Shown here one piece after another: positions 1 to 6,665 of a DNA stretch of 40,519 nt. The stretch spans positions 1 through 40,519 of the IMG/VR virus record IMGVR_UViG_3300033146_001170; one strand, 5' to 3'. Position numbers and translations under genes: made by a program. Position 1 is the stretch's first letter. Each line of letters begins with the position of its first letter. The notes under the pieces were generated by a model. That model was given only the letters and a program-made list of their open reading frames with translations. It was not told where the DNA came from and ran no database searches. Source of the stretch: a virus.

Positions 1-101
1 ATGAAGAATCAAAACGCGCATTAGATATTTGGGTTGGAGGAGATTCAGACCTCAGAAAAACTGAATTACGTGGAACAAGTTTTTTATTGGATGCAGTGTA
101 A
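1..101 (+). CDS. 39: DNA topoisomerase II large subunit, C-terminal end (partial)
   Basis: Reading from base 3, an open frame of 32 codons runs to TAA at 99-101; the gene begins upstream of the window. The visible end contains ALDIWVGGDSDLRKTEL, which resembles the type II topoisomerase segment that follows the TOPRIM domain (an aliphatic-rich stretch, then D-x-RKxxL). In T4, gp39 supplies the ATPase and TOPRIM parts and pairs with gp52, which is encoded just downstream here. The assignment rests on this short match plus the neighbour, so it is probable rather than certain. Nothing can be said about the missing N-terminal part. Confidence 0.55.
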   Translation, partial: EESKRALDIWVGGDSDLRKTELRGTSFLLDAV

Positions 102-127
102 AAAACTTAAAAAACTTGAGAAATCAC

Positions 128-156
128 TTGATTTAAAAATTTCTTTTTGTTATACT
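128..156 (+). promoter_or_regulatory. sigma70-like phage promoter
   Basis: TTGATT at 128-133 and TATACT at 151-156 are separated by 17 bases, followed by GTATTT. It lies between the topoisomerase fragment and the gene at 216. The same -10 context (TATACTGT) recurs at 2354, 5109 and 8480. Confidence 0.6.
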
Positions 157-215
157 GTATTTAACGTTGAGTGTGAAATAATCTAATCTGACAAAAAGAG
201 AAAAGGAGAAAAGAA

Positions 216-983
216 ATGGGTATTTCAGTGCTAAGCATTGATAAGAAACATTTTATCAAAAGAGAAAAAATTAACGGACCTTTGGAATTGTCGGATCCTA
301 ATGCTGAAAGAATTAATAGAAAACAAGATTGCGATAATTATCTAAGAAATCTTGCATGTTTACCTATTCTAACCAAATATAGTGATTTTTGGAAATACCT
401 TACTAGTGAAGGTTTAGAGGATGTTTTGGAGCATGCGATAAGGAATATGAGTTATGAATTTGATATTCCTGCAAGTCTCGAACGATGTGTAGCGGCAGCG
501 GCAGCGAAGATTTATCATTGTGCGAAAACAGGTCAAGATTTTTCAGACCTTTCGGATCTAAAAGTAATTTCGATCAATTTATCGAAAGATTCTTATAGAT
601 ATAATAAAGATGGTGAACCAATCGCTACAATGAAGTTTTCGAGTATAATCAGCAGTGTCGTATCAAAAGGTGGTAAAGGTGGGGAAAAATTAGGAGCGTT
701 GAGGGTCATTATTTTTAATCCTTATAAAAATGATGATTCGGCTCCTGAACTTGATTTTTATTATATTCCTAAGCCAGAATGGAAAAAACTTTGTAAAAAT
801 AACATAAATGGATCTATATCGGTTACATGGAGTTATACAAAACAACAAATAACAGCTTTGCTTCCTTTCAAATTGGATTCATTTGAAGAAATGGCAAATA
901 TGACAGATGAATTGTTTTATGAAAGAGAATATCAAAAGCTTCAAGAAAAAGCAAAAGAACTCAAACTAGCAAAAGTAGCTTAA
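216..983 (+). CDS. Hypothetical protein between the two topoisomerase subunit genes
   Basis: The product has 255 residues. The ATG at 216 follows AAGGAG at about 203-208 with good spacing and is the first gene after the promoter at 128-156. I do not recognise a family. The protein looks soluble and cytoplasmic. It has an alanine-rich helix near residues 92-98, a central mixed region with KGGKGGEK, and a charged helical C-terminus (EYQKLQEKAKELK). No catalytic motif, membrane segment or signal peptide is visible. Its position, 10 bases before gp52, suggests co-transcription with the topoisomerase, but no function follows from that. Confidence 0.85.
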   Translation: MGISVLSIDKKHFIKREKINGPLELSDPNAERINRKQDCDNYLRNLACLPILTKYSDFWKYLTSEGLEDVLEHAIRNMSYEFDIPASLERCVAAAAAKIYHCAKTGQDFSDLSDLKVISINLSKDSYRYNKDGEPIATMKFSSIISSVVSKGGKGGEKLGALRVIIFNPYKNDDSAPELDFYYIPKPEWKKLCKNNINGSISVTWSYTKQQITALLPFKLDSFEEMANMTDELFYEREYQKLQEKAKELKLAKVA

Positions 984-993
984 AGGATATTAA

Positions 994-2322
994 ATGCCAG
1001 AGATCAAAGTACAAGAATTTTTCAAAACAGAATTTCCTAATTTCGCTGTTTATAATTTGTATCGAATGGTAGGATCTTACGTTGATGGACTTAAACCTTC
1101 ACAACGTAAGATCGTCCATACTGTTATGAAGCGAAATATAACATCACCTAAAAAAGTTTCTCAATTAGCGTCTGATGCTTCTAGTGAAACACAATATCTA
1201 CATGGAGAAATTAATCTCCAAGGTGTTATTGTTAATATGGTGCAAGATTTTGCTGGCACTAATAATATGAATTTGCTTTATCCGGAATCATCATTTGGAA
1301 ATAGATGTTTTCCACAAGCAGCTGCTGCACGGTATATTTACACACGTAAAAATGATATCTTTGATAAGATTTTTCATAAAGAAGATATTGATCTATTACC
1401 TAAACAAGAGTTTGAAGGTGATCCTATTGAGCCGAAATATTTCTTACCAACATTACCATTAATTCTTATAAATGGTTCTGAAGGGATTGGTTCAGGCTGG
1501 GCTCAAAAGATTCTCCCTAGAAATCCAAAAGATGTTAAAAAAGAAATCTTACGATATTTAGAGGGAAAGGAAACTCGTTCAATTAAACCTTGGTTTAATG
1601 GTTTCAAAGGTGAAGTAAGATTTGTTGAAGGAAATACTTGGGAATTATGTGGTGTTTTGGAACAAAAGAATCTAACTACATTTGAAGTTACAGAGCTTCC
1701 TCCTAATGTTTCTTTAGATAAATATACTTCTCAATTAATTAAATTGGAAGATCAAGGTAAAATTGTTTCATTTACTGATTATTCAGATTCGGGTACAAAT
1801 TCGTTTAAATTTGAAATTAAAACTAAAAGAGATTTTTCTAAAAATAAATCGCACGATCAATTGATGAGAGCTCTTTATTTAGTTAAACGGGTGACTGAGA
1901 ATTTTACGTGTATGGATGAGAACAATGAAGTTCGTGAATTCCTTAATGACGTTCAAATCTTACACGATTACTGTGATCTTAGATTAAACTACTACGACAC
2001 TAGGAAGCAGAAGATCATCCACGAGAAGCAGTATTTGGTGGATACATTGACGAATAAACAACGGTTTATTGCTGATATTGTTGAAGAACAGTTAAAAATC
2101 AAAAATCTTAAAAAATCTGAGGTTATTGAATATCTTAAAAAGAATAATTATGACCAACGAGATTCATCATATAATTATCTATTAAATATGCCAATATATA
2201 ATATCTCAAAAGATCAATATCAAAAATTACAACTTGAGATTCAAAATGTTCAAAAAGAATTAAAGGTGATTGAGTCTAAAACGCCAAAAGATATCTGGAA
2301 AGAAGATATGAAAAAGATTTAA
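994..2322 (+). CDS. 52: DNA topoisomerase II medium subunit (gp52-like)
   Basis: The product has 442 residues, essentially the length of T4 gp52. It is the DNA breakage-reunion subunit of the phage type II topoisomerase, equivalent to GyrA/ParC, and relieves supercoils during replication. Near the N-terminus is the conserved DGLKPSQRKI segment (residues 31-40). The winged-helix motif AAARY places the DNA-linking tyrosine at residue 114. LINGSEGIGSGWA (about 158-170) matches the conserved glycine-rich segment of GyrA-type proteins, and the C-terminus is helical and probably coiled-coil. The gene follows the 216 gene closely and is two genes after the gp39-like fragment, so both enzyme halves are encoded together. 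Confidence 0.95.
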   Translation: MPEIKVQEFFKTEFPNFAVYNLYRMVGSYVDGLKPSQRKIVHTVMKRNITSPKKVSQLASDASSETQYLHGEINLQGVIVNMVQDFAGTNNMNLLYPESSFGNRCFPQAAAARYIYTRKNDIFDKIFHKEDIDLLPKQEFEGDPIEPKYFLPTLPLILINGSEGIGSGWAQKILPRNPKDVKKEILRYLEGKETRSIKPWFNGFKGEVRFVEGNTWELCGVLEQKNLTTFEVTELPPNVSLDKYTSQLIKLEDQGKIVSFTDYSDSGTNSFKFEIKTKRDFSKNKSHDQLMRALYLVKRVTENFTCMDENNEVREFLNDVQILHDYCDLRLNYYDTRKQKIIHEKQYLVDTLTNKQRFIADIVEEQLKIKNLKKSEVIEYLKKNNYDQRDSSYNYLLNMPIYNISKDQYQKLQLEIQNVQKELKVIESKTPKDIWKEDMKKI

Positions 2323-2330
2323 TTTTTTAC

Positions 2331-2359
2331 TTGATTTAAAGAGCTATATACTGTATACT
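2331..2359 (+). promoter_or_regulatory. sigma70-like phage promoter
   Basis: TTGATT at 2331-2336, a 17-base spacer and TATACT at 2354-2359, followed by GTTTTT. It lies just after the gp52 stop and upstream of the small-gene cluster that starts at 2403. Confidence 0.65.
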
Positions 2360-2402
2360 GTTTTTGTAGTTAAGAAATAAAACTTTATTTAAGGAGACAA
2401 AA

Positions 2403-2768
2403 ATGGCGTTTATGAATCAAGAGAAGAAAAAAGAACTCGCTCCCAAAATTAAAGAAGTTTGTAAAAAATATGGTGTAAAAGCAACTTTGGGTGTGCGACA
2501 TTATTCTACATTGATTCTCAATATTAAATCTAGTGATATTGATTTTCATCTTATTGAAGCAGATTGTGGTTATAAACAAGTTAATCAATATCATATTGAA
2601 TATCATTATACTGGAAAAGCTGAAAAGTTCTTAAATGAAGTTATTGCTGCGATGATGGAAGGCAATCATGATCGTTCAGATATTATGAGTGATTATCATG
2701 ATGTAGGTTGGTATATTGATATAAATATTGGTCAATGGAATAAACCCTATATTCAAACGAAAGGATAG
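2403..2768 (+). CDS. Small conserved phage/plasmid-type protein (LPD29-like)
   Basis: The product has 121 residues and starts after an AAGGAG-type site near 2391-2396. It is predicted to be soluble. The order helix, then GVRHYSTLILNI beta strand, then a conserved-looking tail with YHIEYHYTGKAEKFLNEVIAAM resembles small proteins common on phages and plasmids that carry an LPD29-type domain. I make that link from memory of the pattern only. The biochemical role is unknown. It is the first gene after the promoter at 2331-2359 and heads the cluster that includes the cytochrome gene. Confidence 0.8.
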   Translation: MAFMNQEKKKELAPKIKEVCKKYGVKATLGVRHYSTLILNIKSSDIDFHLIEADCGYKQVNQYHIEYHYTGKAEKFLNEVIAAMMEGNHDRSDIMSDYHDVGWYIDINIGQWNKPYIQTKG

Positions 2769-2774
2769 AAATAA

Positions 2775-2936
2775 ATGTATGATTCAAGTCATTCCGATTT
2801 TGATCTATTGGTGTTTATTATTGCTGCTTTGAAAATCTCAATGGTTGTAATCTTGTGTATTGTGTTGTTTGGTGGTGATCCTGATATTGTTGATTCTTTG
2901 GGTATGTTAATTCGTAGCTTTTCTGGGAAAGGATAA
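2775..2936 (+). CDS. Small membrane protein, 53 residues
   Basis: An ATG at 2775 opens a 53-residue frame ending at TAA 2934-2936. It fits exactly between the neighbouring genes, with 6 bases before it. Residues 11-33 are strongly hydrophobic (LLVFIIAALK, then ISMVVILCIVLFGG) and form one predicted membrane span. The N-terminus is acidic and the short C-terminus ends in basic residues. A GGATAG stretch upstream can serve as a weak ribosome-binding site. No family is recognised. Confidence 0.55.
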   Translation: MYDSSHSDFDLLVFIIAALKISMVVILCIVLFGGDPDIVDSLGMLIRSFSGKG

Positions 2937-2939
2937 ATA

Positions 2940-3017
2940 ATGATACGAGATGGATTGGGAATTTTGGCGATGGCAATTATGGGATATTTTGCTTGTGTTG
3001 GAATGTTCATACTTTAA
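2940..3017 (+). CDS. Very small hydrophobic peptide, 25 residues
   Basis: An ATG at 2940 lies 3 bases after the previous stop and is preceded by AAAGGA. It encodes 25 residues, nearly all hydrophobic (GLGILAMAIMGYFACVGMFIL), enough for one membrane span. The frame stops at 3015-3017, just before the ribosome-binding site of the next gene. It could be a genuine membrane micro-protein or only a translational spacer. The tight fit with its neighbours is the main support. Confidence 0.4.
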   Translation: MIRDGLGILAMAIMGYFACVGMFIL

Positions 3018-3029
3018 AAAGGTAATATT

Positions 3030-3338
3030 ATGGTAAGTTGGATTTTAGTAGGTATTCTTGGTGGTGCTGTATATTGGTGTTGGAGTAATCGTAAAAAAGA
3101 TATTCCAGTTGAACCCAAAACAGAATCCGATATTGAACGCGAAATCATATATAAATATAGACAAAAATTAGCACATGAATGTCTTGAAGCTTCTGAGCAT
3201 TTTAGCAGAATCGCTCATTCAGAAAAATTCAAAGCAGAAGATGTGTTTGAATCTTTATATCTATATTTGAATACTGATGAACAAGATCTTAATTATCGTT
3301 CGATTTATTTGAAAATGCTATCTGAATTGGAGGATTAA
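3030..3338 (+). CDS. Small single-span membrane protein
   Basis: The product has 102 residues. Residues 3-18 form one hydrophobic span followed at once by NRKK, suggesting the C-terminal part is cytoplasmic (positive-inside rule). The rest is a charged helical domain (IEREIIYKYRQKLAHECLE). Its last base overlaps the start of the P-loop kinase gene at 3338. AAAAAGG precedes the start. A similar design (one N-terminal span plus about 80 charged residues) recurs in the gene at 3787, so the two may be distant relatives. Function is unknown. Confidence 0.75.
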   Translation: MVSWILVGILGGAVYWCWSNRKKDIPVEPKTESDIEREIIYKYRQKLAHECLEASEHFSRIAHSEKFKAEDVFESLYLYLNTDEQDLNYRSIYLKMLSELED

Positions 3339-3781
3339 TGTCTCAACGACTGTTAATTATTCGAGGATTACCCGGTTCAGGAAAATCCACATTCGCTAAT
3401 AATATAGCATTATCAAATGATATTGTTGTAGAAGCTGATCAATTTCATATGATTGATGGCATTTATCAATATCGTTCTGAACGAGCTGCTTATGCTCATC
3501 AATGGTGTTTATCCGAAACGGCTTATTATTTAAATCAAGGTAATTCAGTCTTTGTTGCTAATACATTCATAACTGCTAGATCGGTTATACCATATTATGA
3601 ATTAGCGAAAGATTTTGATGTTGATTTTGAAATTAAATTTATGACAGAAAATTATGGTTCGGTGCATGATGTTCCAAAAGATGTTTTAGAATCAATGGCA
3701 GAACATATGGAAGATTTTGATACTCAAGATATTATTAATCGATACCAATATTGGAACGAATTAGATCAATGTGAGGAATAA
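3338..3781 (+). CDS. P-loop nucleoside/polynucleotide kinase-like ATPase
   Basis: The product has 147 residues. A Walker A motif lies at the N-terminus (GLPGSGKST, residues 10-18), followed by VEADQF (about 32-37), where an acidic residue is typical of a substrate-binding site. The later FVANTF resembles the Walker B-like strand of the AAA_33 / PNK-type kinase group. The single compact domain matches that family, which includes the 5' kinase half of T4 PseT, but no phosphatase domain is present. The substrate cannot be read from sequence. The start overlaps the previous gene by one base and sits behind TTGGAGG. Confidence 0.75.
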   Translation: MSQRLLIIRGLPGSGKSTFANNIALSNDIVVEADQFHMIDGIYQYRSERAAYAHQWCLSETAYYLNQGNSVFVANTFITARSVIPYYELAKDFDVDFEIKFMTENYGSVHDVPKDVLESMAEHMEDFDTQDIINRYQYWNELDQCEE

Positions 3782-3786
3782 AATTA

Positions 3787-4128
3787 ATGGACGCATTCAT
3801 GCAAATTTCAGGAATTATTTTTTGGTTACTATTATTAATCACCACATTAACTTATTTGATTTGTGTTATATTAGAAAAACTTAATGATCGATCGAATAAA
3901 AATAAAGAAGAACAACAACGTAAATATCGATCAGACCTTGGAAAAGAATTAATTAATACTGCATATTGGTTTTATGGAGCCGAATACGAAAATATTCATC
4001 CTTATGTATTAATGACAGTTATGGGAGAATTGATTCGTGACCCAACTGGACATGTTGATATGCCAACATTACGAAACCGTTGCTTAGAAAAGTCTCAAAA
4101 ATATAAAGAGGAGTATGATAATGATTAA
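3787..4128 (+). CDS. Small single-span membrane protein
   Basis: The product has 113 residues. Residues 9-29 (IIFWLLLLITTLTYLICVILE) form a membrane span, followed by a basic stretch and a soluble helical domain with YWFYGAEYENIHPYV. The 3' end overlaps the cytochrome gene by 8 bases (4121-4128), and its coding sequence supplies that gene's GAGGAG ribosome-binding site, so the two are probably translationally coupled. No family is recognised. Confidence 0.75.
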   Translation: MDAFMQISGIIFWLLLLITTLTYLICVILEKLNDRSNKNKEEQQRKYRSDLGKELINTAYWFYGAEYENIHPYVLMTVMGELIRDPTGHVDMPTLRNRCLEKSQKYKEEYDND

Positions 4129-4456
4129 ATACATTATATTTATTTTATTGCTTACGCTGATGTTCGTATTAGGTGCATCTTATGTTAAAGCAGACGCTGA
4201 TGTTCAATTACAATATCAATATTTGATGAATAATTCAAAAGGATTGGTTGTTTTTAATCATCAAGCTCATGCTGATAATTTAAACGATTGTTTAATTTGT
4301 CATCATAATGGTGAACCAATCAGTTGCTATAAATGTCATACAGATGATACAAAAATCACAGCTAAAAAAGCCTTTCATTTAAATTGTAAAGGTTGTCATA
4401 AAAAGATCAAACAAGGCCCAACAAAATGTTCGGCTTGTCACCAAAAGGGGAAATAA
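4121..4456 (+). CDS. Sec-exported tetraheme class III (c3/c7-type) cytochrome c
   Basis: The product has 111 residues. An N-terminal signal peptide (hydrophobic residues 5-18, likely cleavage after the alanine of KADA, residue 26) targets it to the periplasm. The mature part has four CXXCH heme-attachment motifs at C57, C69, C89 and C103. Candidate distal histidines are H47 and H50 (FNHQAH), H62 (CHH) and H86 (AFH), so all eight axial ligands of a bis-His tetraheme cytochrome c3 are present in the family order. The C-terminal CKGCH...GPTKCSACH closely follows Geobacter PpcA-type c7 proteins, which lack heme II. The family carries electrons in the periplasm of metal- and sulfate-reducing bacteria. 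The ATG at 4121 is chosen over 4115 because GAGGAG (4108-4113) is correctly spaced from it. Confidence 0.93.
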   Translation: MIKYIIFILLLTLMFVLGASYVKADADVQLQYQYLMNNSKGLVVFNHQAHADNLNDCLICHHNGEPISCYKCHTDDTKITAKKAFHLNCKGCHKKIKQGPTKCSACHQKGK

Positions 4457-4457
4457 A

Positions 4458-4712
4458 ATGGGTTATTTACTTTTAGCAATTTCAATGTTCCTTCTCGGAA
4501 TGTTATGTTTTCCACTTGTATTGTTTTTGCGTGCACGTAAAGATGATCATTGGGACAATTCCAATATGACCAACATCATCAGACTGGTCGCTCACATCGC
4601 AACACACCCAGGCGACTTTGGTGAGATGCAATACAAGGACGGTTCCAAACCATTTTGGTATCTCAATAAAGATGAATTCTCAGATGTAGTAAAAACTAGA
4701 CCAAAAGATTAA
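4458..4712 (+). CDS. Conserved small phage membrane protein
   Basis: The product has 84 residues and starts 1 base after the cytochrome stop, with AAAGGGGAA as ribosome-binding site. Residues 3-24 form one span, followed by RARKDD. The C-terminal half (IRLVAHIATHPGDFGEMQY, then FWYLNKDEFSDVVKTRP) looks like a conserved phage module, seen from memory in other marine and enteric phage genomes without a known function. The basic residues after the span suggest that the C-terminal domain is cytoplasmic. Its tight coupling with the cytochrome gene is notable but does not show a shared role. Confidence 0.8.
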   Translation: MGYLLLAISMFLLGMLCFPLVLFLRARKDDHWDNSNMTNIIRLVAHIATHPGDFGEMQYKDGSKPFWYLNKDEFSDVVKTRPKD

Positions 4713-4763
4713 AAAATGATTGATATAGATTCAGGAACCAAACATACAATATGGAGAGATTCA

Positions 4764-5084
4764 ATGAATGAAAACCCTGAAGAATTACAAATGCAAGAAG
4801 AGACCCCAGAAGCTCGTTATAATGCCCTTGTAGATCAATTTGTTCAAACCAAAGGTTGGTCTCGTCGGAAAGCCCGTCGTTATCTTGATGCTTATGCAAA
4901 AAGAGAACACGCACGAATTATTAAAGAAGGAAAAGCTCGTCAAGAGAAATTAAGAAAAGAAGGTAAATTAATCGATACTTCTCAAGATCGATTACAAATG
5001 GAATCAGAATTTCAAGAGCAATTAAAAGAAGCTGGAATTAAATTAGAAGATTCTTCTTATAAACCACCAACATCTGATTTTTAA
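4764..5084 (+). CDS. Hypothetical charged helical protein
   Basis: The product has 106 residues from the ATG at 4764, which follows GGAGA at 4753-4757 with good spacing. An in-frame ATG at 4716 lacks a ribosome-binding site. The protein is highly charged and helical: an acidic N-terminus, a basic centre (WSRRKARRYLDAYAKREHARI) and long Lys/Glu-rich helices likely to form coiled coil. The basic helix may bind nucleic acid, but this is a guess from composition. No family is recognised. The next promoter starts 2 bases after its stop. Confidence 0.75.
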   Translation: MNENPEELQMQEETPEARYNALVDQFVQTKGWSRRKARRYLDAYAKREHARIIKEGKARQEKLRKEGKLIDTSQDRLQMESEFQEQLKEAGIKLEDSSYKPPTSDF

Positions 5085-5085
5085 C

Positions 5086-5114
5086 TTGACTTTCCTTTCT
5101 AAATAATATATACT
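5086..5114 (+). promoter_or_regulatory. sigma70-like phage promoter
   Basis: TTGACT at 5086-5091, a 17-base spacer and TATACT at 5109-5114, followed by GTTTAT. It lies directly upstream of the hydrolase gene at 5145. Confidence 0.7.
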
Positions 5115-5144
5115 GTTTATGATGGAACAAGAAAGGAGTCTTTT

Positions 5145-5690
5145 ATGGAAACACTATTTCTTCATGGGTTCAATTCGGGACCTGGTCTAGTGCCTAAAGA
5201 ATGGCATACGCCTCAACTTGATTATTCGAAAGTTGAAGTAACATTGGATTTTCTTAGAGAATATATTAAAGAAAAAAATATTTCTTATATTGTCGGGAAA
5301 AGTATTGGGGCTTATTTTGCGTTGATTTTATATAACGAAGACCCAAACACAACTTTATTTCTAATCAATCCTTCATTGAAACCTTATGAAACTTTGAAAC
5401 AATTTGAAGGTACTGAAATGAAGAATTATAAAGACCCATCGATCATCACAAAAGTCCCAACAGATTTCACAGATGAATTGCGTAGGGTTAATCCTCTAAG
5501 TACAGACTTTGTATATTATACTGGAATGTTATTTGTGGAATTTGGAGATAAGGTTGTTGATCAAGTCAAAAATTACGAACATATTCATTGTATGAAGAAA
5601 TTAGCATTTGAAAATGGTGATCATGCTTTTACTCAAATGCCTGTTGTAGTCGATTATATAAATACTTTTATTAAATATGATTTCGCTTAA
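5145..5690 (+). CDS. YqiA-like alpha/beta-hydrolase (esterase family)
   Basis: The product has 181 residues, the size of the short YqiA/UPF0227 esterase group. LFLHGFNSGP (residues 4-13) is the family's N-terminal strand and oxyanion region. GKSIG (51-55) is the nucleophile elbow with Ser53. FGDKVVD supplies a candidate acid at Asp135 or Asp139. ENGDHAF places the catalytic histidine at His160. The complete triad suggests an active enzyme. The substrate is unknown; YqiA family members hydrolyse short acyl esters. It is cytoplasmic, with no signal peptide. Its own promoter lies at 5086-5114 and GAAAGGAG precedes the start. Confidence 0.8.
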   Translation: METLFLHGFNSGPGLVPKEWHTPQLDYSKVEVTLDFLREYIKEKNISYIVGKSIGAYFALILYNEDPNTTLFLINPSLKPYETLKQFEGTEMKNYKDPSIITKVPTDFTDELRRVNPLSTDFVYYTGMLFVEFGDKVVDQVKNYEHIHCMKKLAFENGDHAFTQMPVVVDYINTFIKYDFA

Positions 5691-5707
5691 ATAAAAGGTA
5701 TTTTGTA

Positions 5708-6319
5708 ATGGATTCATTCAAAACATTTTTGACAGAGAAATATGTAAATCTTCTGCCAACAGATGAAGATCAAAAACGGGAATATGCTCCAAAAGTTTGG
5801 GATATGCTCCAAAAATCATATGCGCCGCTTGGTGGAATTAAAGGGAACGGTTTCAATTCCCAAGAAGATATGATTAAAAAGATTCCATTTTGGAAAGTTG
5901 TAAAGAAGAATGGAAAAGTTATTGCTGCTTTAATGTATAAGGATAAGGGTGGACGTAAACGTGTTGCTACTTGTTCTGATGGTTCAAAAGACGCTAAAGC
6001 AGCTTTAGCAAATGCTTTTAAACAAGAACCACAACGTGGATATTTTGAAGTTTCAAAAGCATCATGGGGATTTATTAGAAAATTATTAGATCAAAAAGAT
6101 TTAATAAAATTTATGGTTACACCAGAACAAGCTGGTAAATCCTTAAAAACAGAAATTACCGATTTAAAAGATATACCAACTAAAGAACTCGATGATTCTG
6201 GGTTAAATCCAAATGACCCAGCTAATAAACCTTTCAAAAAATTCATCTACGGTCGTGTTATCGGCGGTGGAGTTCATGCAAAAGTTATGATCGGAACATT
6301 AGGAAAAATCATCGATTAA
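5708..6319 (+). CDS. Conserved phage protein with capsid-targeting-like N-terminus
   Basis: The product has 203 residues. The first ten, MDSFKTFLTE, resemble the T4 internal-protein leader (hydrophobic/aromatic positions then L-x-E), where the gp21 prohead protease cuts after Glu. The body contains APKVWDMLQKSYAPLGGIKG, then IPFWKVVKKNGKVIAALMYKDKGGRK, and near the end IGGGVHAKVMIG. I recall this arrangement as a widespread phage protein of unknown function; the central strands are vaguely GNAT-like but I see no acetyl-CoA motif. If the leader is genuine, the protein is packaged in the head and may be injected with DNA. That is inference. Confidence 0.75.
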   Translation: MDSFKTFLTEKYVNLLPTDEDQKREYAPKVWDMLQKSYAPLGGIKGNGFNSQEDMIKKIPFWKVVKKNGKVIAALMYKDKGGRKRVATCSDGSKDAKAALANAFKQEPQRGYFEVSKASWGFIRKLLDQKDLIKFMVTPEQAGKSLKTEITDLKDIPTKELDDSGLNPNDPANKPFKKFIYGRVIGGGVHAKVMIGTLGKIID

Positions 6320-6339
6320 ATCAATTAAGGATTTAATTA

Positions 6340-6663
6340 ATGAATAAATTAGATGATTTTAAAATTAGACTCCAACGTGGACCTTGGGGTGGTGGTTATG
6401 ATGTTATTTTAATGAATCACCTCAAGGGTTCAAATGATGTTTTAATTATTGAAGATGTAACAATTAAAACAATTTCCCCTGATCATATAATTAATCCACT
6501 TTTTAACCTCAATCGAAAAGATGCTCAAATTCTTATGGATGATCTTTGGGATGCTGGCGTTCGTCCATCTGAAGGTGCTGGATCTGCTGGAGCTCTTGCT
6601 GCAACTCAAAAACATTTAGATGATATGAGAAAAATTGTTTTTAAGGAATTAGAAATGGAGTAA
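6340..6663 (+). CDS. Conserved phage protein of unknown function
   Basis: The product has 107 residues and is soluble. Its C-terminal half, with DDLWDAGVRPSEGAGSAG (67-84) and then ATQKHLDDMRKIVF, matches from memory a small protein found in many phage genomes. The conserved RPSEG-GSAG turn is the signature. No biochemical role is known to me. An imperfect inverted repeat (6315-6322 with 6330-6337) encloses the AAGGA ribosome-binding site and might modulate translation. It sits 2 bases ahead of the nucleotidyltransferase gene. Confidence 0.75.
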   Translation: MNKLDDFKIRLQRGPWGGGYDVILMNHLKGSNDVLIIEDVTIKTISPDHIINPLFNLNRKDAQILMDDLWDAGVRPSEGAGSAGALAATQKHLDDMRKIVFKELEME

Positions 6664-6665
6664 AA

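Noticed and set aside
4115-4120. Earlier ATG of the cytochrome gene
   Set aside because: It lies only 1 base after the ribosome-binding site, while 4121 is 7 bases away.
4121-4456. Zinc-finger interpretation of the CXXCH protein
   Set aside because: Four CXXCH plus FNHxxH, CHH and a signal peptide fit a multiheme cytochrome, and zinc fingers are not exported in this way.
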